From Fulvivirga imtechensis AK7 (lineage in GTDB: Bacteria > Bacteroidota > Bacteroidia > Cytophagales > Cyclobacteriaceae), in contig NZ_AMZN01000006.1 in the NCBI RefSeq assembly GCF_000331535.1, positions 186,001 to 250,000 of the forward strand: DNA of 64,000 nucleotides, given 5' to 3'. The notes beneath the pieces are model-generated. The model did no database searches. It worked only from the letters and a program-made list of their open reading frames with translations, and was not told where the DNA came from. How positions within the stretch are numbered: the first letter of the stretch is position 1; every line of letters starts with the position of its first letter. The position numbers and the translations under genes were made by a program. Shown here one piece after another: positions 10,401-18,982 of the stretch.

Positions 10401-10715
10401 CCAGATGTCTCCATTGACATCTAATTTAATATCGTTTATCAAGTCATTGCTAATGGTGGTGCTATCATTGGCATCATTTCTGAATATTTTAAAATTGTAC
10501 CCGTCATACATATTCAGGCCGTCTTCCGTGCCTATCCAGATAAAACCTAGGCTATCCTGCACTATTGACCATATATTCGCCTGAGAGAGCCCGTCATGGT
10601 TACTGAGCCTGTCAAAAATATAATCCTGCCCACGAAGGTTTGCCAGAAACGTGAAGTTGAAGAGAAAGAGAATAATGACAAACCGAAGAAATGATCTAAA
10701 ACAAAAAATGGTCAT
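7482..10715 (-). CDS. Two-component propeller sensor histidine kinase
   Basis: A 1077-residue membrane sensor. An N-terminal signal/hydrophobic segment is followed by about 14 reg_prop repeats (GNIWIGT.GGLN.Y pattern) forming two periplasmic seven-bladed propellers (about 30-690), then a Y_Y_Y domain (about 720-795), a single transmembrane helix (about 805-825), HisKA with phospho-acceptor His871 (VVSHDLKAPL) and an HATPase with N, G1 (DDGPGIA) and G2 (TGIGLSIV) boxes. Unlike many Bacteroidota relatives it has no receiver or AraC domain, so it needs a separate response regulator, and none is adjacent. The propeller family often senses glycans or sugars, which fits the sugar genes on either side. 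Confidence 0.92.
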   Translation of the reverse strand: MTIFCFRSFLRFVIILFLFNFTFLANLRGQDYIFDRLSNHDGLSQANIWSIVQDSLGFIWIGTEDGLNMYDGYNFKIFRNDANDSTTISNDLINDIKLDVNGDIWLATYGGLNLYDREYGVFKRFLHDPANNQSLSGNVVNALLFDSKGRLWVGTSYGLNLFIKETGTFKRYVQKDGEANSLIHDNIANSAMIEDHLGNLWIGTHAGISYFNPETEKFINYKHDREDITTISCSHVTSFYEDSDKTIWVGTFCGGINRFNPSDSTFVRYPYERTDSLSLSDSYVTSINEDAEGQLLINTDNGLNVMNRKTGVFKKYFHDPENVHSLSSNITTCTFIDVNNRLWVGTRFGGINIFDKDKYSFKHIRHKGGKGLSNNNVTSFAEDQKGNYWVGTDGGGVNYFDRGKNDFTKLLMHRADKPNSIGSNKVLALEVDRSGNLWIGSWAGGVTVYNPETDEYRHYKNNPDDPNSLSGDYIFDIMEDSQGNIWIGTWNNGFSRYNKDKDNFTQYTYKNDRNDISYAIVVCMYEDHLGKIWVGTGQNGLDMFDPITEKFTHYGSSGINNGSLPVNSIYSLYEDSKNRLWIGTNGGGLCMFNRETATFEVFRKQDGLPNNVIMGILEDNNTNIWLSTNEGLSMFNPEEKTFKNYGLHDGLQSNQFNRWAYRRLSTGELLFGGINGYNMFLPENIKSNEYIPPVYITELRLFNQVIPVSKDGPLRKSLLYTSQITFNYKQNYINLDYVALNYRKSYNNQYKYILEGLQDHWIEAGPERKATYTNLDPGEYIFKVKGSNNDGVWNEDAASLKIIITPPFWDTWFFKVAVALLAVGILISVYLVRMRVVKAQKAALELQVQEKTQSLTKINRELDQFAYVVSHDLKAPLRGIASLSEWIEEDLEENTNEEVKSNFTLLKSRVSRMKDLIDGILQYSRVGRMSAEKETVSSGELINEVLSILSIPDGFNVEVTGDFPVIQTNRTWTEQVFTNLISNAIKYHNRDTGNITIAYHSDQKFHYFSVKDDGPGIAEEYHEKIFMIFQTLQPKDTTESTGIGLSIVKKIIEEQGGSIWVESDGINGSKFIFTLPK

Positions 10716-10817
10716 AAACAGATAAAAATCAGGTCTCCCTGCCTATTGTGATTAAGACGTTAGCCCGTAAGCTAGCTACAATTGATCTAATGAATTTGAT
10801 AAAAACGAGCCAGAACA

Positions 10818-10833
10818 TACATCTGTAGGTGAA
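10818..10833. promoter_or_regulatory. Possible operator, TACATCTGTAKGTGAA motif, copy 2
   Basis: TACATCTGTAGGTGAA lies between the divergent sensor-kinase gene and the oxidoreductase gene, 102 bp and 106 bp from their starts. It matches the motif at 6248-6263 with one difference. The rest of this 224-bp gap shows nothing I recognise. Confidence 0.3.
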
Positions 10834-10939
10834 GTATTGCTTTTTGTGCGGAAATAGTACCCGTATGACTGTTAGCTAAATCTGATATTGTCATTATAAT
10901 TCTTAGTTTCTTAATTTAGACCTGTAACAGATATTTCTC

Positions 10940-12031
10940 ATGAGAAATTCCAGAAGAGACTTTATAAAATCAGCAGGAGCGGCAACTCTTCTTTTGTCCT
11001 CTGCACCTGCCGTTTTTTCAGGAGTATTTACTTCGAAATATAAGGAGAAATTAGGGGTGGCTTTAGTTGGGTTAGGCTATTACAGCACCGATCTGCTCGC
11101 CCCGGCTTTGCAACTGACTCAGTACTGTGAACTGAAGGGAATTGTGACCGGCAGCCCATGGAAAATTCCTGTATGGCAAAAGAAGTATGGCATTGCAGAC
11201 AAAAATGTTTACAACTATGAAACCATGCATCAAATTGCCAATAACCCCGATATTGATGTGATCTACATTGTTTTGCCTACCGGTTTGCACAGTAAGTATA
11301 GCATAATAGCAGCAAATGCAGGTAAGCACGTGTGGTGCGAAAAGCCGATGGCCAGAACGGCTGCTGAGTGTGAAGCCATTATTGCTGCCTGTAATGAAAA
11401 TAAAGTCAGGCTCAGCATAGGTTACAGAATGCAGCATGAACCCAATACCCGGACAATAATCGAGTTTGCCAAACAAAATGCCTACGGACATATAAGTAGG
11501 GTAAAGGCCGAAGCGGGTTATTATGATGGCCGGTCAGATCACTGGAAGCAAAAGAAAGCAATGGGAGGAGGGGCAATGTACGACATGGGTGTATATCCAC
11601 TAAATGCTGCACGATATGCCACGCAAATGGAACCGATAGCTGTAATCGCAAGACATGAGACCAACAGGCCGGAGATTTACTATGAAGTGGACGAAACTAC
11701 TTATTTTACATTGGAATTTCCTCATGGCGTTGTTGCCGATTGTGCTACCAGTCTGGGAAAAGGTATGAATGAACTCCGCGTAGATAGCAGTAAAGGCTGG
11801 TATGAACTGATACCATTTCAGGCTTATTCAGGTATCCAAGGGCGGACAAGTGATGGCAAAAGACTGAACGAGTCAATTGCCAACCAACAGGCCAGGCAAA
11901 TGGATAATGATGCCCTGGCTATCATGAACAAGACAAATGTGATTGTTCCCGGTGAGGAAGGACTAAGGGATCTCAGAATAGTTGAAGCTGTTTACAAGTC
12001 TGCCAGCCTGGGGCAGCGGGTTACTCTATAA
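10940..12031 (+). CDS. Gfo/Idh/MocA oxidoreductase, glucose-fructose oxidoreductase-like, Tat-exported
   Basis: A 363-residue protein starting with a twin-arginine signal (NSRRDFIKSAG, Arg5-Arg6), so it is folded with cofactor before export. The Rossmann motif VGLGYYS is at about 43-49, the catalytic EKP at 134-136 and the second-domain GGGAMYDMGVYPLNAARY near 209-226. The GLGYY, LP..LH, CEKPMA and PGEEG.(R/Q)D(L/V)R stretches closely resemble Zymomonas glucose-fructose oxidoreductase, which makes gluconolactone and sorbitol with tightly bound NADP. It heads the gluconate gene group (109 nt before gluconokinase). Activity on glucose is inferred. Confidence 0.85.
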   Translation: MRNSRRDFIKSAGAATLLLSSAPAVFSGVFTSKYKEKLGVALVGLGYYSTDLLAPALQLTQYCELKGIVTGSPWKIPVWQKKYGIADKNVYNYETMHQIANNPDIDVIYIVLPTGLHSKYSIIAANAGKHVWCEKPMARTAAECEAIIAACNENKVRLSIGYRMQHEPNTRTIIEFAKQNAYGHISRVKAEAGYYDGRSDHWKQKKAMGGGAMYDMGVYPLNAARYATQMEPIAVIARHETNRPEIYYEVDETTYFTLEFPHGVVADCATSLGKGMNELRVDSSKGWYELIPFQAYSGIQGRTSDGKRLNESIANQQARQMDNDALAIMNKTNVIVPGEEGLRDLRIVEAVYKSASLGQRVTL

Positions 12032-12140
12032 CTTTTATAATCGTAAACGTTTGTAATTGCGGGAGCAGCGGGAAAGCTTAAAATGCCGGGCTTTTTGATT
12101 GGAAATTAGCCTGTGAAACGCGAAAATTGTATAGAGGAGC

Positions 12141-12635
12141 ATGCATATCTACATCATAATAGGACCATCCGGAGTAGGTAAAACGACCATAGGCACACTG
12201 CTAAGTCGTAGGCTGAACCTGCCATTTTACGATGCTGATGACTTTCATCCAGAAAACAACATCAACAAGATGAAGGCAGGTATACCACTGTGTGATGAGG
12301 ACCGTTTTCCCTGGCTTAATACTTTATCCGATAGCATTAAAAAATGGCATACCGGTACTGGAGCGGTGGTGGCGTGTTCGGCACTTAAAGAAAAATACCG
12401 AAGGCAACTGATGTCTATTCCTGACAAGTACACCACCTGGATCTACCTGCGCGGCAATGAAAGCCTGATCAGGGGCAGGCTGGCAAACAGAAAGCGGCAC
12501 TTTTTTAACAAAGAACTGCTCAGCTCACAATACAGTGAGTTGGAAGTACCGGAATATGGCTGTCATATTGATGTCAACAAAGGTCCCCAGGACGTTGTTG
12601 ATGAAATATTGGAATGTATCAACAAAAAAAAATGA
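12141..12635 (+). CDS. gntK: Gluconokinase
   Basis: A 164-residue cytosolic kinase that phosphorylates D-gluconate to 6-phosphogluconate with ATP. The P-loop GPSGVGKTT is at residues 8-16, followed by the family signature DADDFHPENNINKM.AGIPL.D.DR.PWL (about 32-60) and the VACSALK..YR motif near 78-88. Length is normal for the GntK family (about 160-175). Only 6 nt separate it from the phosphogluconate dehydrogenase gene, so the next enzyme of the pathway is translated from the same message. Confidence 0.95.
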   Translation: MHIYIIIGPSGVGKTTIGTLLSRRLNLPFYDADDFHPENNINKMKAGIPLCDEDRFPWLNTLSDSIKKWHTGTGAVVACSALKEKYRRQLMSIPDKYTTWIYLRGNESLIRGRLANRKRHFFNKELLSSQYSELEVPEYGCHIDVNKGPQDVVDEILECINKKK

Positions 12636-12641
12636 ACAACC

Positions 12642-14063
12642 ATGAGTACGCGATCCGAATTCGGCTTGATAGGCCTTGGTGTGATGGGGAAGAGTCTGGC
12701 GCAGAATATTGCCGGTAAAGGTATCCGGCTCTCAGTCTACAACCGCCATATTACAGGCAAGGAGGAGGGAATTGCCGAAGATTTTGTGTCGTTACACACC
12801 CAATATACTGGCTTGCAGGGATTTGATGACATCAGTCAATTCATAGATTCACTTGAAACACCCCGGTCGATTCTACTCATGGTTAACGCCGGGCCGGCAG
12901 TCGATCAGGTAATAGCAACGCTTCTTCCTTTGCTGAGCGCAGGTGATATGATCATCGATGGTGGAAATTCACACTATAAGGATACCGAACGCAGGGAAGT
13001 TGCTCTGCGGGAGAACGGGATCTATTTTCTTGGTGTGGGCATATCAGGAGGAGAGGAAGGGGCGCTTCACGGCCCGTCACTGATGCCGGGAGGAAGTAAG
13101 AAAGCCTACGATAATGTAGGAAGGTACCTGGAATCTATAGCGGCAAGAGATAAAAACGGAAGGCCATGCTGCACTTATGTAGGGCCACAGGGTGCAGGCC
13201 ATTTTGTTAAAATGACTCACAATGGTATTGAATATGCGGAAATGCAGCTCTTGGCCGAGGTTTATCACCTACTGCGATATTATCTGGGAAAGTCGCCAGA
13301 AGACATTTCTAATATTTTTGAAGAATGGAAAATTCACGGCCTTAACAGCTATATTCTGGAAATAACGATCGATATTCTACGTACTAAAGAGGGGGGAGAG
13401 CTACTTCTGGACAAGATACTGGATGCGGCAGAGCAGAAAAGTACCGGTGGCTGGACGGTTGAAGCTGCATTTGAACTAGGCACTCCATTAGGGGCTGTTT
13501 CTGAGGCTGTTATGGCGAGATTTTTGTCTGCTGAAAAAGAACAACGCCTAAAGGCAGTGAATGTGTATAGCAACGGAAAGCAGGCAGCACAACAAACGGC
13601 CTCTCCAAACTTTGCCGACAAATTGAAAAAAGGCTATGAAGCCGCCCGTATCATTAACCATGCTACAGGTTTTCTCCTATTAAAAAAAGCCTCCGAAAGG
13701 TACAGTTGGAACCTTAGTCTTTCCGAAATAGCACGGATTTGGACCAATGGCTGTATTATCCGGTCTGCATTAATGGAGATACTAGTAGAAGTGCTGATGA
13801 AGGAAACAGACATACTACAGCATCCGAATATGGTTGCTATGATGAGCGACCGGGTCGAGGATATAAAAACAGTTGTTGCGGAAGGACTCGGTGCCGGTCA
13901 CGCTTTGCCCGTGCTGAGTGCTTCGCTAAATCATTTCCTGGGTTATACTACCGGACTATCTCCGGCTAATCTCATACAGGCACAGAGGGATTATTTTGGC
14001 GCTCATACCTACCAACGAGTGGATAGGCCTCTGACAGAGCACTTTCACACCCAATGGAAATAA
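12642..14063 (+). CDS. gnd: 6-phosphogluconate dehydrogenase, decarboxylating
   Basis: A 473-residue enzyme of the oxidative pentose phosphate pathway: 6-phosphogluconate plus NADP+ gives ribulose 5-phosphate, CO2 and NADPH. It shows the nucleotide-binding GLGVMGKSLA.N (about 10-21), GGNSHY.DT.RR (about 106-116), the substrate-site GISGGEEGA..GPS.MPGG (about 133-151) and the HFVKMTHNGIEY motif with catalytic Lys (about 186-197). The length is that of the long homodimeric form (about 470). It lies between gluconokinase and the gluconate permease with gaps of 6 and 9 nt, forming one operon. Confidence 0.96.
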   Translation: MSTRSEFGLIGLGVMGKSLAQNIAGKGIRLSVYNRHITGKEEGIAEDFVSLHTQYTGLQGFDDISQFIDSLETPRSILLMVNAGPAVDQVIATLLPLLSAGDMIIDGGNSHYKDTERREVALRENGIYFLGVGISGGEEGALHGPSLMPGGSKKAYDNVGRYLESIAARDKNGRPCCTYVGPQGAGHFVKMTHNGIEYAEMQLLAEVYHLLRYYLGKSPEDISNIFEEWKIHGLNSYILEITIDILRTKEGGELLLDKILDAAEQKSTGGWTVEAAFELGTPLGAVSEAVMARFLSAEKEQRLKAVNVYSNGKQAAQQTASPNFADKLKKGYEAARIINHATGFLLLKKASERYSWNLSLSEIARIWTNGCIIRSALMEILVEVLMKETDILQHPNMVAMMSDRVEDIKTVVAEGLGAGHALPVLSASLNHFLGYTTGLSPANLIQAQRDYFGAHTYQRVDRPLTEHFHTQWK

Positions 14064-14072
14064 TATAACTAT

Positions 14073-15419
14073 ATGGACTATCAATTGCTACTGGCGGCAG
14101 TAGGAGGTATAGCTCTGCTGCTCTTCCTCATCCTTTACCTGAAGATACAGGCTTTTCTTTCATTACTCATTGTCAGCATGTTTGTAGGTGTGGTCTCCGG
14201 TATGCCTCCGGAAGATATACTGAACCACATGAAAGATGGGATGGCCGGTACCCTGGGTTTTGTGGCTACTGTAGTGGGGTTAGGCGCCTTATTTGGAGCA
14301 ATATTGGAATATTCAGGAGGGGCACAGCGCCTGGCAAGCTATATGCTCGGTAAAATGGGTATAAAAAAAGCGCCATGGGCCGTTATGGTCACTGGTTTCA
14401 TTGTAGCAATTCCGGTATTCTTCGATGTAGCGTTTATTATATTGGTGCCTGTGATATTTGCATTAAAGCAGCGTACGGGCAAATCATTGTTGCTTTTTGC
14501 TATTCCTCTGTTGGCAGGGCTGGCGATCACCCATAGCTTTATTCCGCCCACACCAGGTCCGGTGGCAGTGGCTGATATACTGGGTGCTGATCTGGGCTGG
14601 GTGATCATAACAGGTTTTATCACAGGTATTCCCGCGGCTGTGGTGGCAGGACCACTCTTCGCTAGTTATATCAGCCGTAAGATCGACCTCCCTCTTCCGG
14701 ATAGCTACATCGAACAAGAAAAAGAGAACGGGGATGCTCCGCCTCCATGGCTCATCCTTTCCATCATTACCTTGCCCATCCTTCTCATCGTGGCAAGAAC
14801 GATGGTGGAAAGTCCTTTTATCAAACAGACTGAAATACCAGGGATAGTCTCTTACATTATAATATTGATTGGGCACCCTTTTACTGCGTTGATCATCGCT
14901 AATCTGGTAGCCTGGTATTGGTTAGGCGTCAGCAGAGGAGCTACCAAAACAGAATTGCTAAAGATCTCTTCAAAGTCATTATATCCTGCAGGAGTTATTA
15001 TCCTGCTTACCGGAGCGGGGGGTGCATTTAAGCAGATACTGGTGACTTCGGGTGTTGGCACTATGTTGGTAGAGTCGTTGAGTGGAGACCTGTTTTCACC
15101 GGTTTTGTTTGCTTTTATCATCGCTGCCATAGTGCGTATTATGCAGGGGTCTGCTACTGTAGCTATGATCACCGCTGCGGGAATAACGGCCCCGCTTCTG
15201 ATGGGGAGCAGCTTTGGTGACATACAGAAAGCTGTATTGGTAATAGCCATTGCCTCGGGCGCTACTATTCTTTCACATGTCAACGATAGCGGTTTTTGGC
15301 TGGTGAGCCAATACTTGGGGATGTCGGAAAAGCAAACCTTTAGATCGTGGACCGTGATGACTACCTTGATTGCAGTGACAGGCCTTATCGTAAGCCTGCT
15401 ACTGTGGCTGGTAGTTTAA
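14073..15419 (+). CDS. Gluconate:H+ symporter (GntP family)
   Basis: A 448-residue inner-membrane permease with about 12-14 hydrophobic helices. GntP-family signatures visible include GLG.LFGA.LE.SGGA (about 70-85), the PVFFDV..(I/L)..P motif near 111-121, HSFIPPTPGPVA (about 155-166) and the C-terminal QGSATVA...A and SHVNDSGFW motifs. It would import gluconate for the kinase encoded upstream. It is the last gene of the operon; a decayed MITE copy follows directly after the stop codon. Confidence 0.93.
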   Translation: MDYQLLLAAVGGIALLLFLILYLKIQAFLSLLIVSMFVGVVSGMPPEDILNHMKDGMAGTLGFVATVVGLGALFGAILEYSGGAQRLASYMLGKMGIKKAPWAVMVTGFIVAIPVFFDVAFIILVPVIFALKQRTGKSLLLFAIPLLAGLAITHSFIPPTPGPVAVADILGADLGWVIITGFITGIPAAVVAGPLFASYISRKIDLPLPDSYIEQEKENGDAPPPWLILSIITLPILLIVARTMVESPFIKQTEIPGIVSYIIILIGHPFTALIIANLVAWYWLGVSRGATKTELLKISSKSLYPAGVIILLTGAGGAFKQILVTSGVGTMLVESLSGDLFSPVLFAFIIAAIVRIMQGSATVAMITAAGITAPLLMGSSFGDIQKAVLVIAIASGATILSHVNDSGFWLVSQYLGMSEKQTFRSWTVMTTLIAVTGLIVSLLLWLVV

Positions 15420-15575
15420 ATTGTGTCTAAGAAAAACGCCATTGTCTACGTTACGCTTTCCCCAGAAATGGGCTTCCTGAGTTGTTAGGAACTCTGCTTT
15501 TTTGGACTTCATCCCGCTCTTTAGAGGGAAAGTTTTCTTAAAGCCACTTAGAGTTTTCTTGCATCTACTGAACTG
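15420..15575 (+). repeat. MITE family A, decayed copy 1
   Basis: Fills the gap after gntP. It begins TGTGTCTAAGAAAAACGCC and ends TTTCTTAAAGCCACTTAGAG followed by TTTTCTTGCATCTACT, matching the ends and order of the copies at 20248, 23192, 25780 and 30045. The middle keeps fragments of the GCTCCGCTTTTTGG..CTTC core. No coding capacity is credible. Confidence 0.75.
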
Positions 15576-15589
15576 GCTTGCGGCTCCAA

Positions 15590-16408
15590 TCAATCATACT
15601 TCCCGTTGAGCCATTCCCAAAACCTGATGATGGGATTGCTATGTTTCTTAATTAACCTTTTACGGCTTGCCGGCTCCTGCTTTTTTGCCGGTTTTTTTGA
15701 AGGCTTCTTCTTTATTTTTTCTTGAGGGGCGCTTTTTACCTGCTCTTCGTAAAATCGCTTCTTCTTATCTTTGAGCTTTTTCTCCCGTTCCCTTTTCTTC
15801 CTGAGCGCCTCTCTTTCCTGTCGCTTTAGCTTTTGTTCATAAGATTCCGTCTTCTTGCGCTTGGTTTGGCGTTTCTGAGATTTCCTGTCCTGGGTATCCT
15901 TTTTCCTGTTTCGTGAAGGCGCTGATACTTGTTGGTCGTTACTCTCATCAGTTTTTTCCTCCTTCTTTGGAGGTTCAGGAAGCTCTATTTTTCCTAACAC
16001 TTTAATCCCTTCAAGCTTGATCTTTTTGGCTCTTATTACCTCTGTTTGCTGCTTATCCTCTTCGCTTTGTGTTTCTTTCGTATCTTCTATATGCACCTCG
16101 CCCGGTTGTTCATCTTTGGCGCTTTGCACCGCAGGTTCAGCTTCCTGAGGTTCAATGAACTCTGAATTTTCACTGGCGCCTTGGGTAGAAAGCAGGGGTT
16201 CTGTCGTTTCTTCTGAGCTTTCCTCTATTTTTTTGTCTTCCTCTAATTGTTCATTGGGGTTGCCGAAGTGGTTGTAAATCAGTTGCGTATGTTCTTCATT
16301 TACTTTAGCATTGCTACTTTGTCCGATGTCTACACCCTGGCCGGATAAGAATCGGATGATCTCATTTTGTGTCACCCCAAGTTTACGGGCCAATTGTACC
16401 AGCCTCAT
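15590..16408 (-). CDS. Stand-alone IF-2 N-terminal-domain protein with charged linker
   Basis: 272 residues from the ATG at 16408. An in-frame upstream ATG at 16456 would add 16 residues, but MRLVQLARKLGVTQNEI is the conserved beginning of the IF2_N fold, so the later start is preferred. Only that domain (about 1-50) is recognisable. The rest is a very acidic stretch (about 55-130) followed by a strongly basic Lys/Arg-rich, probably coiled or disordered region to the C-terminus. It is not translation initiation factor IF-2, because the G domain is absent. The function is unknown; nucleic-acid or ribosome binding is a guess from composition. Confidence 0.75.
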   Translation of the reverse strand: MRLVQLARKLGVTQNEIIRFLSGQGVDIGQSSNAKVNEEHTQLIYNHFGNPNEQLEEDKKIEESSEETTEPLLSTQGASENSEFIEPQEAEPAVQSAKDEQPGEVHIEDTKETQSEEDKQQTEVIRAKKIKLEGIKVLGKIELPEPPKKEEKTDESNDQQVSAPSRNRKKDTQDRKSQKRQTKRKKTESYEQKLKRQEREALRKKREREKKLKDKKKRFYEEQVKSAPQEKIKKKPSKKPAKKQEPASRKRLIKKHSNPIIRFWEWLNGKYD

Positions 16409-16524
16409 ATTACACTCTTTTTTTGGCGGCAAAAATATGACGTTTTGAGCATCCATGCCATCAATTATGACATTAAAAACACTTAGGTGCGTAATTGGAA
16501 GGTATAGAGGGTTTTAGTGATCAC

Positions 16525-18762
16525 CTACCGTTCATTAGCTGCCAACAGTTTGATATAATTAAGCACAGCTCTGATCTCTCCATAGGTAAATTCGTCACCA
16601 AGCTTCTCTTTTATTTGAGATGCAGACTCATCAGCAACCGTTTCGATAACCTGGCGGATCATGGCTATTTTATCCTTGCTCACAAGCGCTTCTATGTCTA
16701 TTTGACCGGAAGTAATAAAAGACGCCAGGTGACCTTCTATGGTACCGGCTGAAAGGTTTCTCTCTTGTGCAATATCTTCTATGCTCTTTCCTTCCTTAAA
16801 CATACTTAGGGAGAGGCGGTGGCTTTCACCCTTCAGCGGTTTGCTGCTAACCTCTTCCTTTGCCTTACTGGCCATGGCCATGGCATTTAATTTATGACTG
16901 GTTCTTATTTCTTCAAGTAGCTTCACTGGGTCAACATTATTGATCAAACCATGAGTTACCTTGGTGAGCTGTTCGATCTGTTGCTTTTTTGCATTAAATG
17001 CATTGGTAAGCTTCACAACATCTTGCAAATACTTCTTCACCTTAGGCTGCTTTTTTACCTGGACAATATGACTTTCAAGCGGAGCTAATAATTCTATTTG
17101 CAGTTGATCACAAAAGTATTCCTCGGCAGCCTTCACTCTTTCACAGATATGTTGATAGCCATCTTTTTCGGCTTTTGACAGCAGTTTTTGCAATTGAATA
17201 GTAAATTTCCCTGCCGTTTCCTCCTGTCGCTTTATAGCGATAGATAAGTCGTTCGCCATGGCCTCCGCTTCTTTCAAAACAGGAATTCTGCGGTTTTCCA
17301 GATCATTTTTAAAATTTTCTATTGCTACTGAAAGCATATTCCAGTCAAAACCATCCAGCAACATTTGATACATATATTGACGCTGTGCCATTTTTAACTC
17401 CCTTAGCATATCGGGCTCATCGAGCGCTGTTTTAGAAAAAGCATTGGCTTCTTCATCAGTGCTTATGCAGTCAGGCGTGATGGGAGAGTAAAGTACCAGT
17501 CCGTCAAGAGATGTAAGTCGGCTGAGTGCAACATATACCTGACCTGCGGCAAAAGAAGCGCCTGCGTCAATAATAGCTTTGTTAAAGGTTAAGCCCTGAC
17601 TTTTGTGTATGGTGATGGCCCACGCCAATCTGAGAGGGAACTGTGAAAATGACCCTATCACTTGTTCTTCCACTTCGTCTGCTTCCTGATTATAGGTATA
17701 CCGGATGTTTTCCCATATCTCCTTTTCAACTTGAAACTTACCAGGCTCACCCGGGAAGGTCACATATATCTCGTTTTTGTTTAATCGTGATACTGTACCG
17801 ATCTTTCCGTTGTAGTACCTGCGTGATTCGCCTTTGTCGTTTCTGATGAACATTACCTGTGCGCCTTTCTTCAATTTAAGCTGGCGCTCGGCAGGAAGGG
17901 CGGATTCATTAAATGTGCCATCAATTTGTGCTTCGTAGGTGAATAGCGGATCCGAAATCGCATCGAGCTCTTTTTGGTTGATCACATCGGCCTTAGAATT
18001 ATGCGTGGTAAGGATAATATACTCGCCCTTTCTTTCCGGTTTAAAATCAGGATGATAATACTTCTGAAGAAGTTGAATATCTTTATTGGTTATCAGGTCG
18101 TTACGTAGGTTGTTCAACAGACTTATAAAAGCTTCATCGCTCTGTCTGTAGATCTTTTTAAGCTCCATGTATAAGGGCGGAGATTGTCTGAGGGCATGTG
18201 CATGGAAGAAAAACGAACCTCTGTAGTGATCCTTCAAAATTCTCCAGTCCTCGTCCTTCATGACGGGTGGCAACTGAAAGAGATCTCCTATGTATAGCAT
18301 TTGTACTCCACCAAAGGGCAGGTGGGGTTTATGCCTGATGTGCCTCAGCACCACATCCACCGCATCTAACAAGTCAGCGCGTACCATCGAAACCTCATCG
18401 ATAACCAGAAGATCCAATCCCCGGATCAGCTTGCGTTTGTCTTTATTGATGCGCAGATGCTTCAGGAGGCTCGTTTTGTTGTGTACGTTGGTCGTGGTAT
18501 GAACCTCTACCGGCTGCGATGCTGGCGAAAAAATACCGAATGGCAACTGAAATAATGAATGAATAGTTACACCACCGGCATTAATGGCTGCAACACCTGT
18601 TGGAGCTACTATTGCCAGCTTCTTAGGGCTATTCTCTTTGATATACTTCAGAAATGTGGTTTTGCCGGTACCGGCTTTTCCGGTAAGGAACAAGTGTCTG
18701 CCCGTTTGGTTGACAAACTGCACGGCCATTTCAAAGTTCTTGTTTAACGGATCATGTTCCAT
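16525..18762 (-). CDS. PIF1-like helicase with C-terminal helix-turn-helix domain
   Basis: A 745-residue SF1 helicase. Walker A GKAGTGKT lies at 28-35, then GVAAINAGG..IHS (motif Ia), LLVIDEVSMV (Walker B, about 115-124), MLYIGDLFQLPPV (motif III) and, near 385-425, the C-terminal AITIHKSQG and VYVALSR motifs. After a long helical middle region (about 470-640) comes an HTH_40/RQC-like segment (about 645-745) with LSLSMF.EGKSIEDIA..R.LS..TI..HL. This architecture is common in Bacteroidota and is assigned to DNA unwinding or repair. The neighbouring genes give no pathway clue. Confidence 0.9.
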   Translation of the reverse strand: MEHDPLNKNFEMAVQFVNQTGRHLFLTGKAGTGKTTFLKYIKENSPKKLAIVAPTGVAAINAGGVTIHSLFQLPFGIFSPASQPVEVHTTTNVHNKTSLLKHLRINKDKRKLIRGLDLLVIDEVSMVRADLLDAVDVVLRHIRHKPHLPFGGVQMLYIGDLFQLPPVMKDEDWRILKDHYRGSFFFHAHALRQSPPLYMELKKIYRQSDEAFISLLNNLRNDLITNKDIQLLQKYYHPDFKPERKGEYIILTTHNSKADVINQKELDAISDPLFTYEAQIDGTFNESALPAERQLKLKKGAQVMFIRNDKGESRRYYNGKIGTVSRLNKNEIYVTFPGEPGKFQVEKEIWENIRYTYNQEADEVEEQVIGSFSQFPLRLAWAITIHKSQGLTFNKAIIDAGASFAAGQVYVALSRLTSLDGLVLYSPITPDCISTDEEANAFSKTALDEPDMLRELKMAQRQYMYQMLLDGFDWNMLSVAIENFKNDLENRRIPVLKEAEAMANDLSIAIKRQEETAGKFTIQLQKLLSKAEKDGYQHICERVKAAEEYFCDQLQIELLAPLESHIVQVKKQPKVKKYLQDVVKLTNAFNAKKQQIEQLTKVTHGLINNVDPVKLLEEIRTSHKLNAMAMASKAKEEVSSKPLKGESHRLSLSMFKEGKSIEDIAQERNLSAGTIEGHLASFITSGQIDIEALVSKDKIAMIRQVIETVADESASQIKEKLGDEFTYGEIRAVLNYIKLLAANER

Positions 18763-18910
18763 GATTTAAAGTAAATGGTATTCCTCCATGTATCCAAAGT
18801 ATAGAGTGAATCTATTACAGTTTTTCAGGCACTGGCGTAAGTGTTAAGCGGTAGCGTCACTTGTGCTACAATATTGTAAGTATCAGACTTACGTTTCCAA
18901 TTTTTAATAG

Positions 18911-18929
18911 CTTAAGTCTGAAGACTTAG
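18911..18929. terminator. Small hairpin in the 18.76-18.98 kb gap
   Basis: TAAGTCT-GA-AGACTTA forms a 7-bp stem with a tiny loop between two minus-strand genes. Related AGACTTA/TAAGTCT words recur nearby (about 18883-18892 and 18961), so it may be repeat debris and not a true terminator. The rest of the 220-bp gap shows no feature. Confidence 0.3.
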
Positions 18930-18982
18930 TGGTTCATGAGTCCGAGTCATCGCTGCGCTAAAGACTTGAACTATATTTTCTA

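Noticed and set aside
15399-15593. 64-codon minus-strand frame after gntP
   Set aside because: It covers the end of gntP and a decayed MITE; no protein-like pattern.
15590-16408. Truncated translation initiation factor IF-2
   Set aside because: The C-terminal region is not a decayed G domain but a long charged tail, and the frame is intact; a stand-alone protein is more likely.
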